From Fischerella sp. PCC 9431 (GTDB lineage Bacteria > Cyanobacteriota > Cyanobacteriia > Cyanobacteriales > Nostocaceae): a stretch of 64,000 nucleotides of DNA. Under the pieces are notes generated by a model, which was not told where the DNA came from, made no database searches, and was given only the letters and a program-made list of their open reading frames with translations. Below, piece by piece: positions 1-9,522 of this stretch. The position numbers and the translations under genes are program-made. Positions within the stretch are counted from its first letter, which is position 1; each line of letters opens with the position of its first letter. The stretch covers positions 1,125,151-1,189,150 of the forward strand of contig NZ_KE650771.1 in the NCBI RefSeq assembly GCF_000447295.1. The letters are read 5' to 3'.

Positions 1-335
1 GGTAATCTATCTGTAATTGATATCTGGTTGGTTGCGGAGTTCCCAGTATTGCGAATCGTCAGAGTATAGATAACTGTATCACCCGGTTCGGCAGCTGCTC
101 TGTCTGCTGTTTTGATGATTTCTAAGGCTGCTTGACTAGCGCTCAAAGTTACCTCATTGGAGTTAACAACCCTTCCTGTGGGACTTTCAGGAACATTATC
201 CGCGCTACCACGAGCAGTATTTGTGATCACGTTTGTTTGAGAAAAAGCTGGAAAAATCCCAAAACTAAAAATACTAAAAATGTAAAAAGGACAAAAGAGG
301 CTCCAATGCCTCAACCATGAAATTTTACAAGTCAT
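1..335 (-). CDS. Secreted DUF11-type repeat protein, 5' part only
   Basis: This is the N-terminal 111 residues of a gene that runs off the left edge. From the ATG at 335 the frame opens with a basic stretch, a long hydrophobic core rich in Phe and Ile, and a likely signal-peptidase site after PAFSQ near residue 33. A Ser/Thr/Asn-rich segment follows, and then from about residue 72 the pattern ALEIIKTAD..AAEPGDTVIYTLTIRNTGN. That pattern is characteristic of DUF11 / conserved-repeat (CARDB-like) beta-sandwich modules of cell-surface and secreted proteins. Total length and number of repeats cannot be seen. Function is probably structural or adhesive at the cell surface, which is inference from the family. 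Confidence 0.75.
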   Translation of the reverse strand, partial: MTCKISWLRHWSLFCPFYIFSIFSFGIFPAFSQTNVITNTARGSADNVPESPTGRVVNSNEVTLSASQAALEIIKTADRAAAEPGDTVIYTLTIRNTGNSATNQISITDRL

Positions 336-2085
336 TGGAAGGCATTAATTAATAACAGCAGTTTTTCCAAAATTTAGGTTTTTTTTAATTAAAAAACCAG
401 TAATCCTTGTGATTTTTAAACAATCTCAACTACATCTGTTAAATAGTTACGTATAACAGCGTTGGAGAATAATTCAGTTAAACCACAAATGATTTTGAAG
501 TCACTCAAGCTCGCTAGTGCTTCGGAACTTCTTCTGTTGTTGGTTTGCAAAATAAATCTTGCGAGTGGGATGGAAATACAACAGATTGAATTGTTTATTT
601 GATAATGGAATCGCAATTTCACCGCCCTTGAGTAAGATTATTTTTTTGTCATGGGAGTCTAAATTATCCCAGATTTGTGACTGTAAATAACGCAGATGTT
701 TGAATAACATGACAAATACTGTCTGTAATCTTGTATTGTCATGAGGTAAGACCCCTGATAACCCTACTCCGATTAAATAACATAGCCATGACAGCACTAT
801 CGTTGCAGCGAAGATATGCTAGCAACGAAGGAATAACACAATAAATTAGCTCTATTGAATAAAGCAAAAACTTATTTAAGTTTTGTCTTTATGGTACTGA
901 ACTCTTAAGAAGTCACAACTAGGGAGAACTTTAATTAAATTATTGCCAAACACAGAGATCATGAATTAGGTGATGAGAGAATTCTGCTATCAACCTAATT
1001 GATGGTCACATAGTAACGATAGTTATTCAACCTGGCTTTTTAAGTTAATACGTTTCTGATGCAAAATCTCAAAAACGCTCTTCTCTATAAGCGAAGCTGA
1101 ATTTTATTTTTAAAATCGCACTTCAGTAATATTACCCACAATTTACATATAAGCAATCAGGGTTATAAAAAATTATTCAGTATTTTTTCTTATCTTTACA
1201 AATGGAAACTTATACGTATCAGAATATTTCCTGAAAAAATTAAATTAGCGTTAAATAAGATACTGCTCTATTTAATTAATTTAATATTAAACACAGACTA
1301 TGATTGGCCTGTCAAATACTTACTATGTCTTTGTCTGTAAAATATTTTAATTTAATTCTATAAAGTTAATATCATAAATTTTATTCAAGTTTTAGTATTT
1401 TAATTTACATTTTCCAATTTTACATAAATGCATACATTAGCTTTTTTTCTCTGAAAAGAATGTAAAAAAATATAATATTAACAATCCTCAGTACTGAATT
1501 ACGCATAAATAATAAAATGCAGACAATTATGAAACTGTCTACTTATATATACAAATATTCCTGTGTATTTCTCTGACAAGAGAAATGTATCTACAAAAAT
1601 TTGTGCTGTTTCGCAATCAAAAATAACTAATGGGATTTTGCAAAAGATATCTATAAAAATTTTTCTGTGAAAAAAATCTATCAATAATAGGCTGGGTTTC
1701 TCTATTTCAAAGCCTATCTATGAGAATAAGTATTAAGTCAGAGTAAGTTTATATCAAAAAACCTTGTCATTGACAAAAACAAAACTTCCACTCTTATCAA
1801 GCGTCTCGTGAGAAGGTTTTTTCAAATTAGAATTTCATGGGTTTTTCGCCCATAACAATATCATGAAAAATAGACTACAGATGCACACTGATGCACACCG
1901 ATGACCACAGATGGGCTATGAGTTTGCGACTAAGTTAATTCCCAATTCTTGATCGCTATTTTCAAGAGAGATTTGCAAATAGGTGTAGTCAATAAAAAAT
2001 GAAATAACAAACACCGATGCATGGTACTAAAACTGTAGTTTACCTACAACAAAAGTTCTGTACTTTATGCTTTTAGACAACTAAT
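336..2085. other. 1.75 kb AT-rich region without a convincing gene
   Basis: This stretch between two minus-strand genes is strongly AT-rich, especially 1130-1500, and has many stops in all frames. A weak minus-strand frame at 501-797 is listed separately. Around 1871-1916 there is a short imperfect direct repeat of the type ACAGATGCACACYGATG, a low-complexity motif often scattered in cyanobacterial genomes. I see no RNA gene or clear terminator. Confidence 0.5.
501..797 (-). CDS. Doubtful hypothetical protein (98 aa)
   Basis: An open frame of 98 codons with an ATG start lies in an otherwise gene-poor region. The product has a short hydrophobic N-terminus followed by a mixed polar part ending in QQQKKFRSTSELE. 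I recognise no family. A second frame (416-622) overlaps its 3' end, which may mean the locus is a decayed gene with a frameshift, or that both frames are chance. I keep it only as a low-confidence candidate because codon use is not obviously aberrant. Confidence 0.2.
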   Translation of the reverse strand: MLSWLCYLIGVGLSGVLPHDNTRLQTVFVMLFKHLRYLQSQIWDNLDSHDKKIILLKGGEIAIPLSNKQFNLLYFHPTRKIYFANQQQKKFRSTSELE

Positions 2086-2736
2086 TTAATAGGTGTCGTC
2101 ATATTCTGGTGCATCAACTCGTCTTGCTTCGCTACGGGGTGGTAGGAACTCAGCTCGACGTACAGGAGCTAAGGGTGGTGTAGAACCGTTGTAGGGGTGA
2201 ATCACCTGAACAGTACGAGTAGAACGTTGTTTAGGAGAGAATAAAGATAATACTCCAGCTACGACAATACCACCACCAATGGTGAGAGACATACCTCCCA
2301 CAGCCCAAACTATGGGTGAAGACCACCAGCGATTTTGAGATTGCTCCTGTTGCTGCTGCTGTTGCTGCAATTGTGCGGCGGCGTTTTGGTTTTGTTGGTA
2401 TTGTATTTGATAGTTGTAAGCAGCTTGCTGCATTTGAGCTTGCATCTGCTGAACTTGGGCTTTGAGTTGGTCGTTTTCCCTCTTCAGTATGTCGTTTTCC
2501 ATCTTTACTCGTTCGATGGCGACGCGCTCATCAGCATTCGGGCTTACGGGTGAAGGTTGGGGGAGTGCTTGGTAATTGGGGGGATAGTAAGGTACTTGTG
2601 CTTGCGGCACTAAATTTGGTATTTGAGGAATTGCAATATTTGGTTGTTGCAGAGATCCTCCTGTCCCTTTGAGCAAAAGGATAGCTGCTAGCCCAGCAAC
2701 CGCAACGCCACCGATAAATGCCATACTTTCACTCAT
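2086..2736 (-). CDS. Membrane protein with Q-rich coiled coil
   Basis: A 216-residue protein. Residues about 6-23 form a Gly/Ala-rich hydrophobic segment, followed by a Pro-rich linker (about 30-65), a Glu/Lys/Gln coiled coil (about 68-105) and an uninterrupted Gln run (about 123-130). A second membrane segment follows at about 143-168, then a basic, Pro-rich tail ending in DDTY. This is the build of a bitopic or hairpin membrane protein with a coiled-coil spacer, perhaps a scaffold, but no family is recognised. Gln-tract length is liable to slip between strains. It stands alone, with 374 bp to trpA on one side and the AT-rich gap on the other. Confidence 0.7.
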   Translation of the reverse strand: MSESMAFIGGVAVAGLAAILLLKGTGGSLQQPNIAIPQIPNLVPQAQVPYYPPNYQALPQPSPVSPNADERVAIERVKMENDILKRENDQLKAQVQQMQAQMQQAAYNYQIQYQQNQNAAAQLQQQQQQQEQSQNRWWSSPIVWAVGGMSLTIGGGIVVAGVLSLFSPKQRSTRTVQVIHPYNGSTPPLAPVRRAEFLPPRSEARRVDAPEYDDTY

Positions 2737-3110
2737 CGCCTTTACCCCTATATAGCGACGTAATTACAGTTTTTTGGAATTTAGACACTCTCACACTCAT
2801 ATAAATGTACACTCTACAGAACTATACATTACACCCGATACTAAATTACCGCATAATACTCTATATTTTAATGCCGCGTATCTGCTTTATATATTCAAGA
2901 CTATATTTGTTAAATTGTCTACCAAGCTTAAGGTAAAAACTTGATAAATAGAGACAGGAGAAAAAAGTAAAAAGAAGAAGACAGACGAGAAAACTTGCTT
3001 GAGGGAAGAGTTTTACTGGTTTATGGCTGACGTTCCAGTATATCCATATACTTATTACTTTTTTTTAACGAACTTCTCAGTAATACTTCTGTATCTGTCC
3101 CTGAATTAAT
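2737..3110. other. Intergenic gap with nothing recognised
   Basis: 374 bp between the start of the Q-rich protein gene and the end of trpA. The sequence is AT-rich. It must hold the promoter of the minus-strand gene at 2736 and the 3' end of the trpA transcript. I see no strong hairpin terminator or small gene. Confidence 0.4.
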
Positions 3111-3911
3111 TTATGAACTGGCGATCGCCTGCTTGAGACTTTGACAAAAAGAGGCGATTTCATCTAACCCCTGTTGGGATGTACCTTCGCTCAGTCGTTT
3201 GACAAACGCACTACCAACAATAGCTGCATCTGCGCCCCAGTCTTTGACTTGTTGAGCTTGTTCTGGTTGGGAAATACCAAAACCTACACCGATGGGTTTA
3301 TCCGTCACACTACGAATTTGCTTGAGCAAATCTGAGACTCGTGATTCCATTTGCGATCGCATTCCCGTAACACCTGTGACACTGACCAAATATATAAATC
3401 CTTGGGAAGCGCGAGCAATTGCTGCAATACGTTCAGCCGAACTGGTGGGAGCTACAAGTAAAATGACATCAATGCCGATTTTTGCTGCTGGTTCGAGTAA
3501 ATTAGCGGCTTCTTCTAAGGGTAAATCTGGAACGACTAAACCAGCTACACCAGCATTTGCGATTTGTTGGAGAAAATTTTCTATACCTCGGTTGAGAATC
3601 GGGTTGTAGTAAGTGAAGAGAACAATCGGCGATCGCAAACTCGGAGTAGTTGCTTTCACCATTTCTAGCACTTGGTCTAAAGTTATTCCCCGTTCTAAAG
3701 CACGGGTAGCTGCGGCTTGAATTACTGGGCCGTCCGCCAGAGGATCAGAATAGGGAACACCCAACTCAATTATGTCCGCACCACTGCGATCCAGAGTTCG
3801 CAAAGCTGCGACGGTTGTTTCTAAATCTGGGTCGCCAGCAGTAATAAATGGAATTAAGGCGCACTTACGATTTTGTTTGAGGGTTTCAAAGCAGTCGGAA
3901 ATTACTGTCAT
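3111..3911 (-). CDS. trpA: Tryptophan synthase alpha subunit
   Basis: 266 residues, the normal family length. TrpA cleaves indole-3-glycerol phosphate to indole and glyceraldehyde 3-phosphate, and the indole is channelled to the TrpB subunit. The catalytic acids are in the canonical places: Glu49 in [12 protein letters not shown] and Asp60 in PLADGPVIQ. The phosphate-binding loops near the C-terminus (VGFGIS and VGSAFV) are present, so the TIM barrel is complete. The gene lies downstream of the DUF3007 gene and ndhL on the same strand, about 110 bp from the former. trpB is not in the window. The trpA-ATG context is unambiguous. Confidence 0.97.
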   Translation of the reverse strand: MTVISDCFETLKQNRKCALIPFITAGDPDLETTVAALRTLDRSGADIIELGVPYSDPLADGPVIQAAATRALERGITLDQVLEMVKATTPSLRSPIVLFTYYNPILNRGIENFLQQIANAGVAGLVVPDLPLEEAANLLEPAAKIGIDVILLVAPTSSAERIAAIARASQGFIYLVSVTGVTGMRSQMESRVSDLLKQIRSVTDKPIGVGFGISQPEQAQQVKDWGADAAIVGSAFVKRLSEGTSQQGLDEIASFCQSLKQAIASS

Positions 3912-3917
3912 TGGTTA

Positions 3918-3948
3918 TTAGAGACGCGATGTTCCTCGCGTCTGTACA
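3918..3948. repeat. Inverted repeat AGACGCGA..CGCGTCT
   Basis: Immediately upstream of trpA a short hairpin-forming sequence carries arms AGACGCGA and CGCGTCT. The same AGACGCG...CGCGTCT core recurs inside the MITE near 54181 and near 62277, so it is a dispersed cyanobacterial repeat rather than a trpA-specific signal. It is followed by TCATTGG-type heptamers. Confidence 0.5.
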
Positions 3949-4018
3949 ATGGTCATTGGTCATGAGTCATTAGTCATTGGTCATTAACTTGAGGACAAAT
4001 GACTAATGACAAATGACA
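3945..4018. repeat. Heptamer STRR, CATTGGT/CATTAGT family
   Basis: Imperfect tandem heptamers of the form GGTCATT / AGTCATT, continuing as the complementary ACTAATGAC and AAATGACAA, between trpA and the DUF3007 gene. The same family occurs at 15585 and at 29937-29972. Such heptamers are typical STRRs of heterocystous cyanobacteria. Confidence 0.7.
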
Positions 4019-4021
4019 ATT

Positions 4022-4333
4022 TTACACCTGTGAATCCTTTTCTTGCTCGATCTCGGCTTGAATTTTTGCGAGTTCTTCGGGCGAAATATCTTCTAAGCGC
4101 TTTTGGAAATAAGCCTGTTCGTATTGATCGCGCTGTTGATGGTAGGTCATTTTGTGGTTAGCAGCTCGGAAAATATAAGTCATCAACCAGCCAATTAACC
4201 CACCGACTAAGAAGACTTGACTCCAGATACCTGCTTCTAAATTATCTAGTCCTGCTAATTGCAGTACTAGATAGGCCAAGCCACCTGTAAGAAAAATACC
4301 AAAAACAATTCCTAGAGCGTCAAGACGTCGCAT
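4022..4333 (-). CDS. DUF3007 family membrane protein
   Basis: About 103 residues from the ATG at 4333 (MRRLDALGIV). A frame-compatible TTG lies 18 bp upstream, but the ATG is the more usual start. There are two hydrophobic segments (about 8-28 and 36-54) and a polar, Glu/Gln-rich tail with the pattern EDISPEELAKIQAEIEQE. This matches the cyanobacterial DUF3007 family, whose role is unknown. It sits 24 bp downstream of ndhL and upstream of trpA, probably in one transcript. Its link to ndhL suggests a thylakoid or NDH-1-related job, which is inference only. Confidence 0.8.
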   Translation of the reverse strand: MRRLDALGIVFGIFLTGGLAYLVLQLAGLDNLEAGIWSQVFLVGGLIGWLMTYIFRAANHKMTYHQQRDQYEQAYFQKRLEDISPEELAKIQAEIEQEKDSQV

Positions 4334-4357
4334 AAGTATATGACCTACCAACTGAAA

Positions 4358-4585
4358 TTACGCTTCAATTTGCCGCCGTTTTGGTCGTAAATTTACAAAC
4401 GGTGACAGAACTAACAAACCTGGAAAGAAGAAGAATACTAGAAAATACATAAATGCGCGTTCCAGAGAACTAGCTACGTACCAACGCTGATTTAGATAGA
4501 ACAGCACAGCTACGGGTATGACTAACAAATAAGCTCCGGCCAAAACCAAATAGAGCAACGGTACAATAAATCCTTCTCCAATCAT
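4358..4585 (-). CDS. ndhL: NAD(P)H-quinone oxidoreductase subunit L
   Basis: NdhL is a small cyanobacterial/chloroplast-specific membrane subunit of NDH-1, which carries respiratory and cyclic photosynthetic electron flow and supports inorganic carbon uptake. The core [20 protein letters not shown] followed by a second hydrophobic segment [24 protein letters not shown] is diagnostic. I chose the ATG at 4585 (75 aa) because AGAGG lies 7 bases upstream and the product then has the usual length. A start at 4615 would add ten residues. It is first in the likely ndhL-DUF3007-trpA unit. The window also encodes an NdhI maturation factor at 37710. Confidence 0.93.
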   Translation of the reverse strand: MIGEGFIVPLLYLVLAGAYLLVIPVAVLFYLNQRWYVASSLERAFMYFLVFFFFPGLLVLSPFVNLRPKRRQIEA

Positions 4586-4742
4586 TAGTTTTCCTCTTTC
4601 CGCAAAAATGGCCAAAGTATGTATCTGCTTTCCATCATAGTACTTCCTTGCACTGCTTGATTCTTAAGGCAGTTCAAAAAAACTTGCCTGCGATTCAAAT
4701 TGCAGTCTTATAGCTCAAGTCGGCTTCAGCAGACTGTTTGAT

Positions 4743-5927
4743 TTATACCCTTAGCGGTATAGTATATTCTCCACTCAAAGTCTGTTGTAGCTGAAGTTGT
4801 AGTGGTTGCTCTGGTTGTATGACTATACCAGGATAGTCTCGATTGACTACTACTTGTTCTGTTGCGGTTTGCAGACTTTGCCACAATAACCAACGACTAC
4901 CACTAGGAAGCAAAGTAAGAGTTGAGGGATTTTGAGTTAGCCAAATTAACGGGTCATTTGTGGGAAGAGAATTTGTTGCATCTTCACCAGCATTAGTTGC
5001 TGCTAAGGTTTCCATAACAACGCGATCGCCTTTGACTAAACCTGTAGATGCTGTCCACAGTTGTACTTGTATTTGCTGTTTTTGTGCATAAATATACAAC
5101 GAATTTGCGGCAATTACTGCTTCCTCAAAACTAGACTCTTCCCATTTTCCACTGCTATCCAGGGCAATTACCATGTGTTGTCCAGCAGTTACTATTTCTA
5201 ATTCTCGTAACCGTAATTCTCCGTAACGAGCGCTGCTACGCCAATGAATTAGACGCATCGGATCACCTACGCGATATGGACGTAGCGATCGCACAAGTCC
5301 TTCATTTGCTGTCTGCAAAGGTACACCACGAGGATCACCCTGACGGCTATCTTCTTGCCCAATTCTATCAACTAAAGGACAACTGGCAAGGTTTAACACT
5401 GTGGGATAAACTATCGCTTTTGCAATACACTCGCGCTGGCGACGACACCAAAATAAACCTAAAGGCGCACCACTAGCAAGTTCAACAGTTTGCCAACGAT
5501 AAATACCCCGACGTTTTGTAGAGTAATAATACACCCAACGGTAGCTATTTTGAGGCAAGATAGTTTCTATGGCTTGTTGGTGTGGTTTTCCTAAAATGAA
5601 GGGTAGAACATCTGTAACTTGCAGCAAATTCACAGCCTGATTTGTCGGATTGATAATATCTAATTCAACTTTTAAATCCTCTCCAGCTGTGACTGCTGGA
5701 ATGGGATGGCGCTTTACTATTAAATGAAAGAGCGATCGCGGTGGTAAAACTGCTGCTATTAATAGTAAGGCGAAGCTCACACCACTAATTGCATAAAGCC
5801 AACCAGCCATTGTATTCATCGCTGCTCCAAAAAAGCAAATAGCAACTCCCGCTAATACCCAACCACTATATGTAGGAATAAAAGCACGAAGTTCTAACCA
5901 GTTGGTAATACGTTTGATGATTTTCAT
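4743..5927 (-). CDS. DUF58 domain protein
   Basis: 394 residues. Two N-terminal membrane helices (about 18-66) precede a beta-sandwich region and the signature RPYRVGDPMRLIHWRSSAR, the DUF58 core, which resembles a von Willebrand A fold. DUF58 proteins usually pair with MoxR-type AAA ATPases and transglutaminase-like membrane proteins, but none of these is adjacent here. Function is unknown; a role in assembly or maturation of envelope complexes is inferred from partners of relatives. The ATG at 5927 gives a typical N-terminus (MKIIKRITNWLELRAF). The upstream space contains short inverted repeats only. Confidence 0.85.
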   Translation of the reverse strand: MKIIKRITNWLELRAFIPTYSGWVLAGVAICFFGAAMNTMAGWLYAISGVSFALLLIAAVLPPRSLFHLIVKRHPIPAVTAGEDLKVELDIINPTNQAVNLLQVTDVLPFILGKPHQQAIETILPQNSYRWVYYYSTKRRGIYRWQTVELASGAPLGLFWCRRQRECIAKAIVYPTVLNLASCPLVDRIGQEDSRQGDPRGVPLQTANEGLVRSLRPYRVGDPMRLIHWRSSARYGELRLRELEIVTAGQHMVIALDSSGKWEESSFEEAVIAANSLYIYAQKQQIQVQLWTASTGLVKGDRVVMETLAATNAGEDATNSLPTNDPLIWLTQNPSTLTLLPSGSRWLLWQSLQTATEQVVVNRDYPGIVIQPEQPLQLQLQQTLSGEYTIPLRV

Positions 5928-6063
5928 AGTTTGTTGGTTGTTATTTGTTGTTTGGAATAATTACCTATCAACAATCAACCAACAACTTAACCTATCAATA
6001 GATAAATTTGTACCAGACGCGATTTATCGCCTCTCATATTCTGAATGTGTCGCGAATCGCGAA

Positions 6064-6651
6064 TTAATCAATTTTGCGAGGAAAAACAGCAGATAAATCC
6101 AGCAATGGAGATGATGCTAAAGGTAACTCAACTGATTGATTTGCTAAAAATATACGTTTGAAACGATAGCCAAAATTATTTTGAGAATCTTTATAAGGTT
6201 CGCTATAGGCTTCTAATTGGTTATTAACTACATTAAAGATCCAATAGTGAGCAATTTCAGCCTCAGCATACAAAGGCATTTTAATATCGCGATCGTAATC
6301 TAAAGACGAATCTGCAATTTCGATCACGAGAAAAATATCTGTGGGTGTAGGATGTGCAGATAAATAATTATCACGAGTGGAACGAACTATCGCAAAATCG
6401 GGTTCGGGTTCGCTGCCTGATGGTAAAGTTATAGGGTCTTGACATCGTAATTCAGCTTTACCAGCAACTAGTTGTGCTAGTTCTCTAATTAAATTACTAC
6501 AACAGGTTGTGTGTGCAGTTCCTTTAGCTATCATCCGTACTAATTCGCCGCGAATAAGTTCGACACGCTCGTCTTCGTGGAAAAAACCTAATTCAATTAA
6601 ACGATGATATTCGTCCAGCGTAAAGCGGCGCGTAGTTGTCTGACTCAGCAT
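6064..6651 (-). CDS. Uma2 family endonuclease-like protein
   Basis: 195 residues. The layout is typical of Uma2 (DUF820), a PD-(D/E)XK-fold family greatly expanded in cyanobacteria: FTLDEYHRLIELGFFHEDERVELIRGELV at the start, then PEPDFAIV with the metal-binding Asp, and IFLVIEIADSSLDYDRDIKMPLYAEAEIAHYWIF with the catalytic E-x(n)-K. The biological role of the family is not established. It is adjacent to another Uma2 gene of low similarity on the same strand, and there are two more in the window (47421 and 63480). Confidence 0.9.
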   Translation of the reverse strand: MLSQTTTRRFTLDEYHRLIELGFFHEDERVELIRGELVRMIAKGTAHTTCCSNLIRELAQLVAGKAELRCQDPITLPSGSEPEPDFAIVRSTRDNYLSAHPTPTDIFLVIEIADSSLDYDRDIKMPLYAEAEIAHYWIFNVVNNQLEAYSEPYKDSQNNFGYRFKRIFLANQSVELPLASSPLLDLSAVFPRKID

Positions 6652-6738
6652 TTGAGTTACAGTCGGGGTTTGTAGGTCTTTTCTATTTTTACAAATTTAC
6701 TGCTTTCGGGTGTTGGTGCGATCGCTCCAAAAAATTCC

Positions 6739-7332
6739 TCAGTCTCGCAACCAACTAAACAGGTTTTCCACCCTTAAACTAAAATCTTTCGCGAATCCTG
6801 GTACTGGTAATCGTATCTCAGGTTGATCGTAAAAAGTTGTTGGTTGATCTGGCAAATATACAAACACTACTTCTTCTGCTGGATCAATTAACCATCCCAT
6901 TTGAGTTCCATACTTCAAGCAGTGCAAAATATTTTTTGTAACTTTCGTTTGACTTTGATCAGGTGAAAGAATTTCAATTGTCCAATCTGGAGCAAGGGAA
7001 AAAATATTCGCAACTGCATTATTTTCTTTGCGAGGAATCCTACTCCAAGTAAATACAGAAATATCAGGTACAATTGAGCGTCCACCAAATGTACAGCGCA
7101 GTTCTGAAAAAGCTCTTGCAATCTGCTTTGGTTTCACTATAGAGTTAATTGCAGGTGCTAACTCAGTCTGAATTGCACTATGTTCTCCTTGAGGCATTGG
7201 TTTTTGGATTACACGTCCATCAATATACTCACTGGCGGGTTCTGTATCTGGGAGTTTGAGAAATTCTTCTAATGTGAGGACTTCAGTAGGTGTTTGCACC
7301 ATTGTAATTTTTCCCAATATCTTCAGTCGCAC
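6739..7332 (-). CDS. Uma2 family endonuclease-like protein
   Basis: 197 residues as read from 7332. The internal ATG at 7302 (MVQTPTEVLTLEEFLKLPDT) is a more typical Uma2 start and would give 187. Family hallmarks are the N-terminal LTLEEFLKLP, the metal-ligand region VPDISVFTW, and TIEILSPDQSQTKVTKNILHCLKYGTQMGWLID. It is followed by the upstream Uma2 gene 87 bp away. The inverted repeat AGCTTGTA..TACAAGCT at 7333-7357 lies just before the start and may be a promoter-proximal element. Confidence 0.9.
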   Translation of the reverse strand: MRLKILGKITMVQTPTEVLTLEEFLKLPDTEPASEYIDGRVIQKPMPQGEHSAIQTELAPAINSIVKPKQIARAFSELRCTFGGRSIVPDISVFTWSRIPRKENNAVANIFSLAPDWTIEILSPDQSQTKVTKNILHCLKYGTQMGWLIDPAEEVVFVYLPDQPTTFYDQPEIRLPVPGFAKDFSLRVENLFSWLRD

Positions 7333-7367
7333 AGCTTGTATTTGTCATTGTACAAGCTCTAATTACA

Positions 7368-7400
7368 CAAAAAAAAGAGACGTGCCATTGACACATCTCT
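7368..7400 (-). terminator. Intrinsic terminator of typA
   Basis: On the minus strand, AGAGATGTG and CACGTCTCT form a 9-bp stem (one G-U pair) directly followed by eight or nine T residues. It lies 22 bases past the typA stop codon, which makes it a textbook intrinsic terminator separating typA from the Uma2 gene downstream. Confidence 0.85.
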
Positions 7401-7421
7401 CAAGAAAATTTCAGTATTTAC

Positions 7422-9212
7422 TTACCGTTTCGCTAACTTCTTCGCCATTTTCCGTAGACGAATTGACTGGGGTGTAACTTCCACTAATTCATCAGGACCA
7501 ATGTATTCCAAAGCACGCTCTAAGCTCATTTCCACTGGTGCTTGCAACTGTACTAACTCGTCACCACTAGCGGCGCGGTGGTTGGTAAGCTGCTTGGTTT
7601 TGCAGACATTCAAATCTAAGTCTTGGGGACGGTTGTGTTCACCAACAATCATACCCTTGTAGACTTTTGTACCTGGCGTGATAAAGAATACACCTCTATC
7701 TTCGGCGTTTTTCATGGCATAGAACGTAGAAACCCCTTCTTCAAAAGCAATCAGCACACCTTTGTTGCGAGCTTCAATCTCTCCACTGAGTGGGCGGTAA
7801 TCTAGGAAACTGTGGTTCATGATTCCTTCGCCTCGTGTCATCCGCATGAATTCACCCCGGAATCCAATTAAACCACGGGCGGGAATCACAAACTCTAGTT
7901 GAGTACGTCCGTTACCACCAACTAGCATGTTTTGCATTTCACCGCGACGTTGTCCGAGGCGTTCGATACAGCTACCGACACCATCTTCGGGAACGTCCAA
8001 TACTAGGAGTTCATAAGGTTCACAGGGTTGACCATTAACTTCGCGGTAAATTACCTGTGGCTGAGATACTTGGAACTCGTAACCTTCACGGCGCATGGTT
8101 TCGATTAAGATACCCAAGTGTAATTCACCACGACCGGAAACCAGGAATTTGTCGGGAGAGTCGGTTTCTTCCACGCGGAGGGCGACGTTAGTTTCTAATT
8201 CGCGGAAGAGGCGATCGCGCACTTGTCGAGATGTCACCAATTTACCTTCTTGACCAGCAAAAGGTGAATCATTCACCCAGAAGGTCATTTGTAATGTTGG
8301 TTCATCGACTTTGATTAGTGGTAAAGCTTGGGGTTCGTTGGGATCAGTAATTGTTTCACCGATATTCGCATCAGCAAAACCAGCCACTGCCACAATATAA
8401 CCAGCAGAAGCTTCTTCCATTTCGACTCGCTTCAAACCTTCAAAGCCCATCAACTTAGTGATTTTGGCTTTGACAATGTTACCAGTTTCTGTTACCAAAG
8501 CCGCTTGCTGTCCCATACGGATGACACCGTTGTGGATTCTACCAATGACAATCCGTCCCAGATATTCAGAATAATCCAGGGTAGTCACTTGCAGCTGTAA
8601 TGGCTTGTTGACATCCCCTACTGGTGGTGGAACATGACGCAAAATCGCATCAAATAGTGGTTGCATGTCCTTGGGTTCGTCGTCCAAGTCATTTTTGGCG
8701 TAACCACTCAAACCAGAAGCGAACAAATAGGGGAAATCACATTGGTCTTCATCTGCACCCAGTTCGAGAAACAGGTCTAAGACTTTATCAATTGCGCCGT
8801 AGGGGTCTGCTTGCGGACGGTCAATTTTGTTGACAACGACAATCGGGCGGAGTCCTTTTTCTAAGGCTTTCTTCAATACAAACCGGGTTTGGGGCATCGG
8901 GCCTTCATTCGCATCTACAATCAGGATGCAACCGTCAACCATCCCAAGTACCCGTTCCACTTCGCCACCAAAGTCAGCGTGTCCGGGAGTATCAACAATA
9001 TTGATTAGCGTTTCTTTGTATTTGACAGCAGTATTCTTGGAAAGAATAGTAATCCCTCGTTCCCTTTCCAGGGCGTTGGAGTCCATGACGCAATCCGGAA
9101 CGTCTTCCCCTTCACGGAAAATGCCGGATTGTTTGAGAAGAGCATCAACGAGGGTTGTTTTGCCGTGATCTACGTGGGCGATAATAGCGACGTTGCGGAT
9201 TGGGAGCGTCAT
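7422..9212 (-). CDS. typA: Translational GTPase TypA/BipA
   Basis: 596 residues, full family length. TypA is a ribosome-binding GTPase related to EF-G that helps 50S assembly and growth under stress such as cold or low nutrients. All G motifs are intact: [10 protein letters not shown] (12-21), the effector region [28 protein letters not shown] with the catalytic His, and VVNKIDRP. Domains II, III and V and the C-terminal TypA-specific part (residues from about 490, [21 protein letters not shown]) follow. It is transcribed alone, with a strong terminator after the stop. Confidence 0.97.
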   Translation of the reverse strand: MTLPIRNVAIIAHVDHGKTTLVDALLKQSGIFREGEDVPDCVMDSNALERERGITILSKNTAVKYKETLINIVDTPGHADFGGEVERVLGMVDGCILIVDANEGPMPQTRFVLKKALEKGLRPIVVVNKIDRPQADPYGAIDKVLDLFLELGADEDQCDFPYLFASGLSGYAKNDLDDEPKDMQPLFDAILRHVPPPVGDVNKPLQLQVTTLDYSEYLGRIVIGRIHNGVIRMGQQAALVTETGNIVKAKITKLMGFEGLKRVEMEEASAGYIVAVAGFADANIGETITDPNEPQALPLIKVDEPTLQMTFWVNDSPFAGQEGKLVTSRQVRDRLFRELETNVALRVEETDSPDKFLVSGRGELHLGILIETMRREGYEFQVSQPQVIYREVNGQPCEPYELLVLDVPEDGVGSCIERLGQRRGEMQNMLVGGNGRTQLEFVIPARGLIGFRGEFMRMTRGEGIMNHSFLDYRPLSGEIEARNKGVLIAFEEGVSTFYAMKNAEDRGVFFITPGTKVYKGMIVGEHNRPQDLDLNVCKTKQLTNHRAASGDELVQLQAPVEMSLERALEYIGPDELVEVTPQSIRLRKMAKKLAKR

Positions 9213-9522
9213 AATAAGCGCGTTCCAGTACTTTAAAGGGGTTACAGTTTATATATAGTGGTGGACTGCTTTAACAGAATTTGAGGGAAAATACAGATTC
9301 TGTAAATAAGCCTTAACAATTCTACAATTCTATCGTAATCTAAATTATTCCAAGGCAACGAAAAAACCTGCAAGTTAGTCGTTTGTAGCCAGGACTTTAG
9401 TCCTCGTTATCGCTACTTTCAGGGTTTGAGCCGCTTACTACACTACAACAAAAAAGGATTACAAAAACTTCTCACTAGTTTTGGTTAATTTTGGGTAGGT
9501 TTTACCAAAAGCAAAAGTATTA
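9213..9522. other. Divergent intergenic region with a dispersed repeat
   Basis: 310 bp between the divergent typA and phosphorylase genes. It must hold both promoters. At about 9380-9450 it contains a copy of a dispersed element with GGACTTTAGTCC and CCGCTTACTACA, also found near 20091, 32332 and 46285. No gene was seen. Confidence 0.5.

Noticed and set aside
1499-1684. 61-residue minus-strand frame
   Set aside because: AT-rich low-complexity sequence, Phe/Ile-rich with no family or ribosome-binding site.
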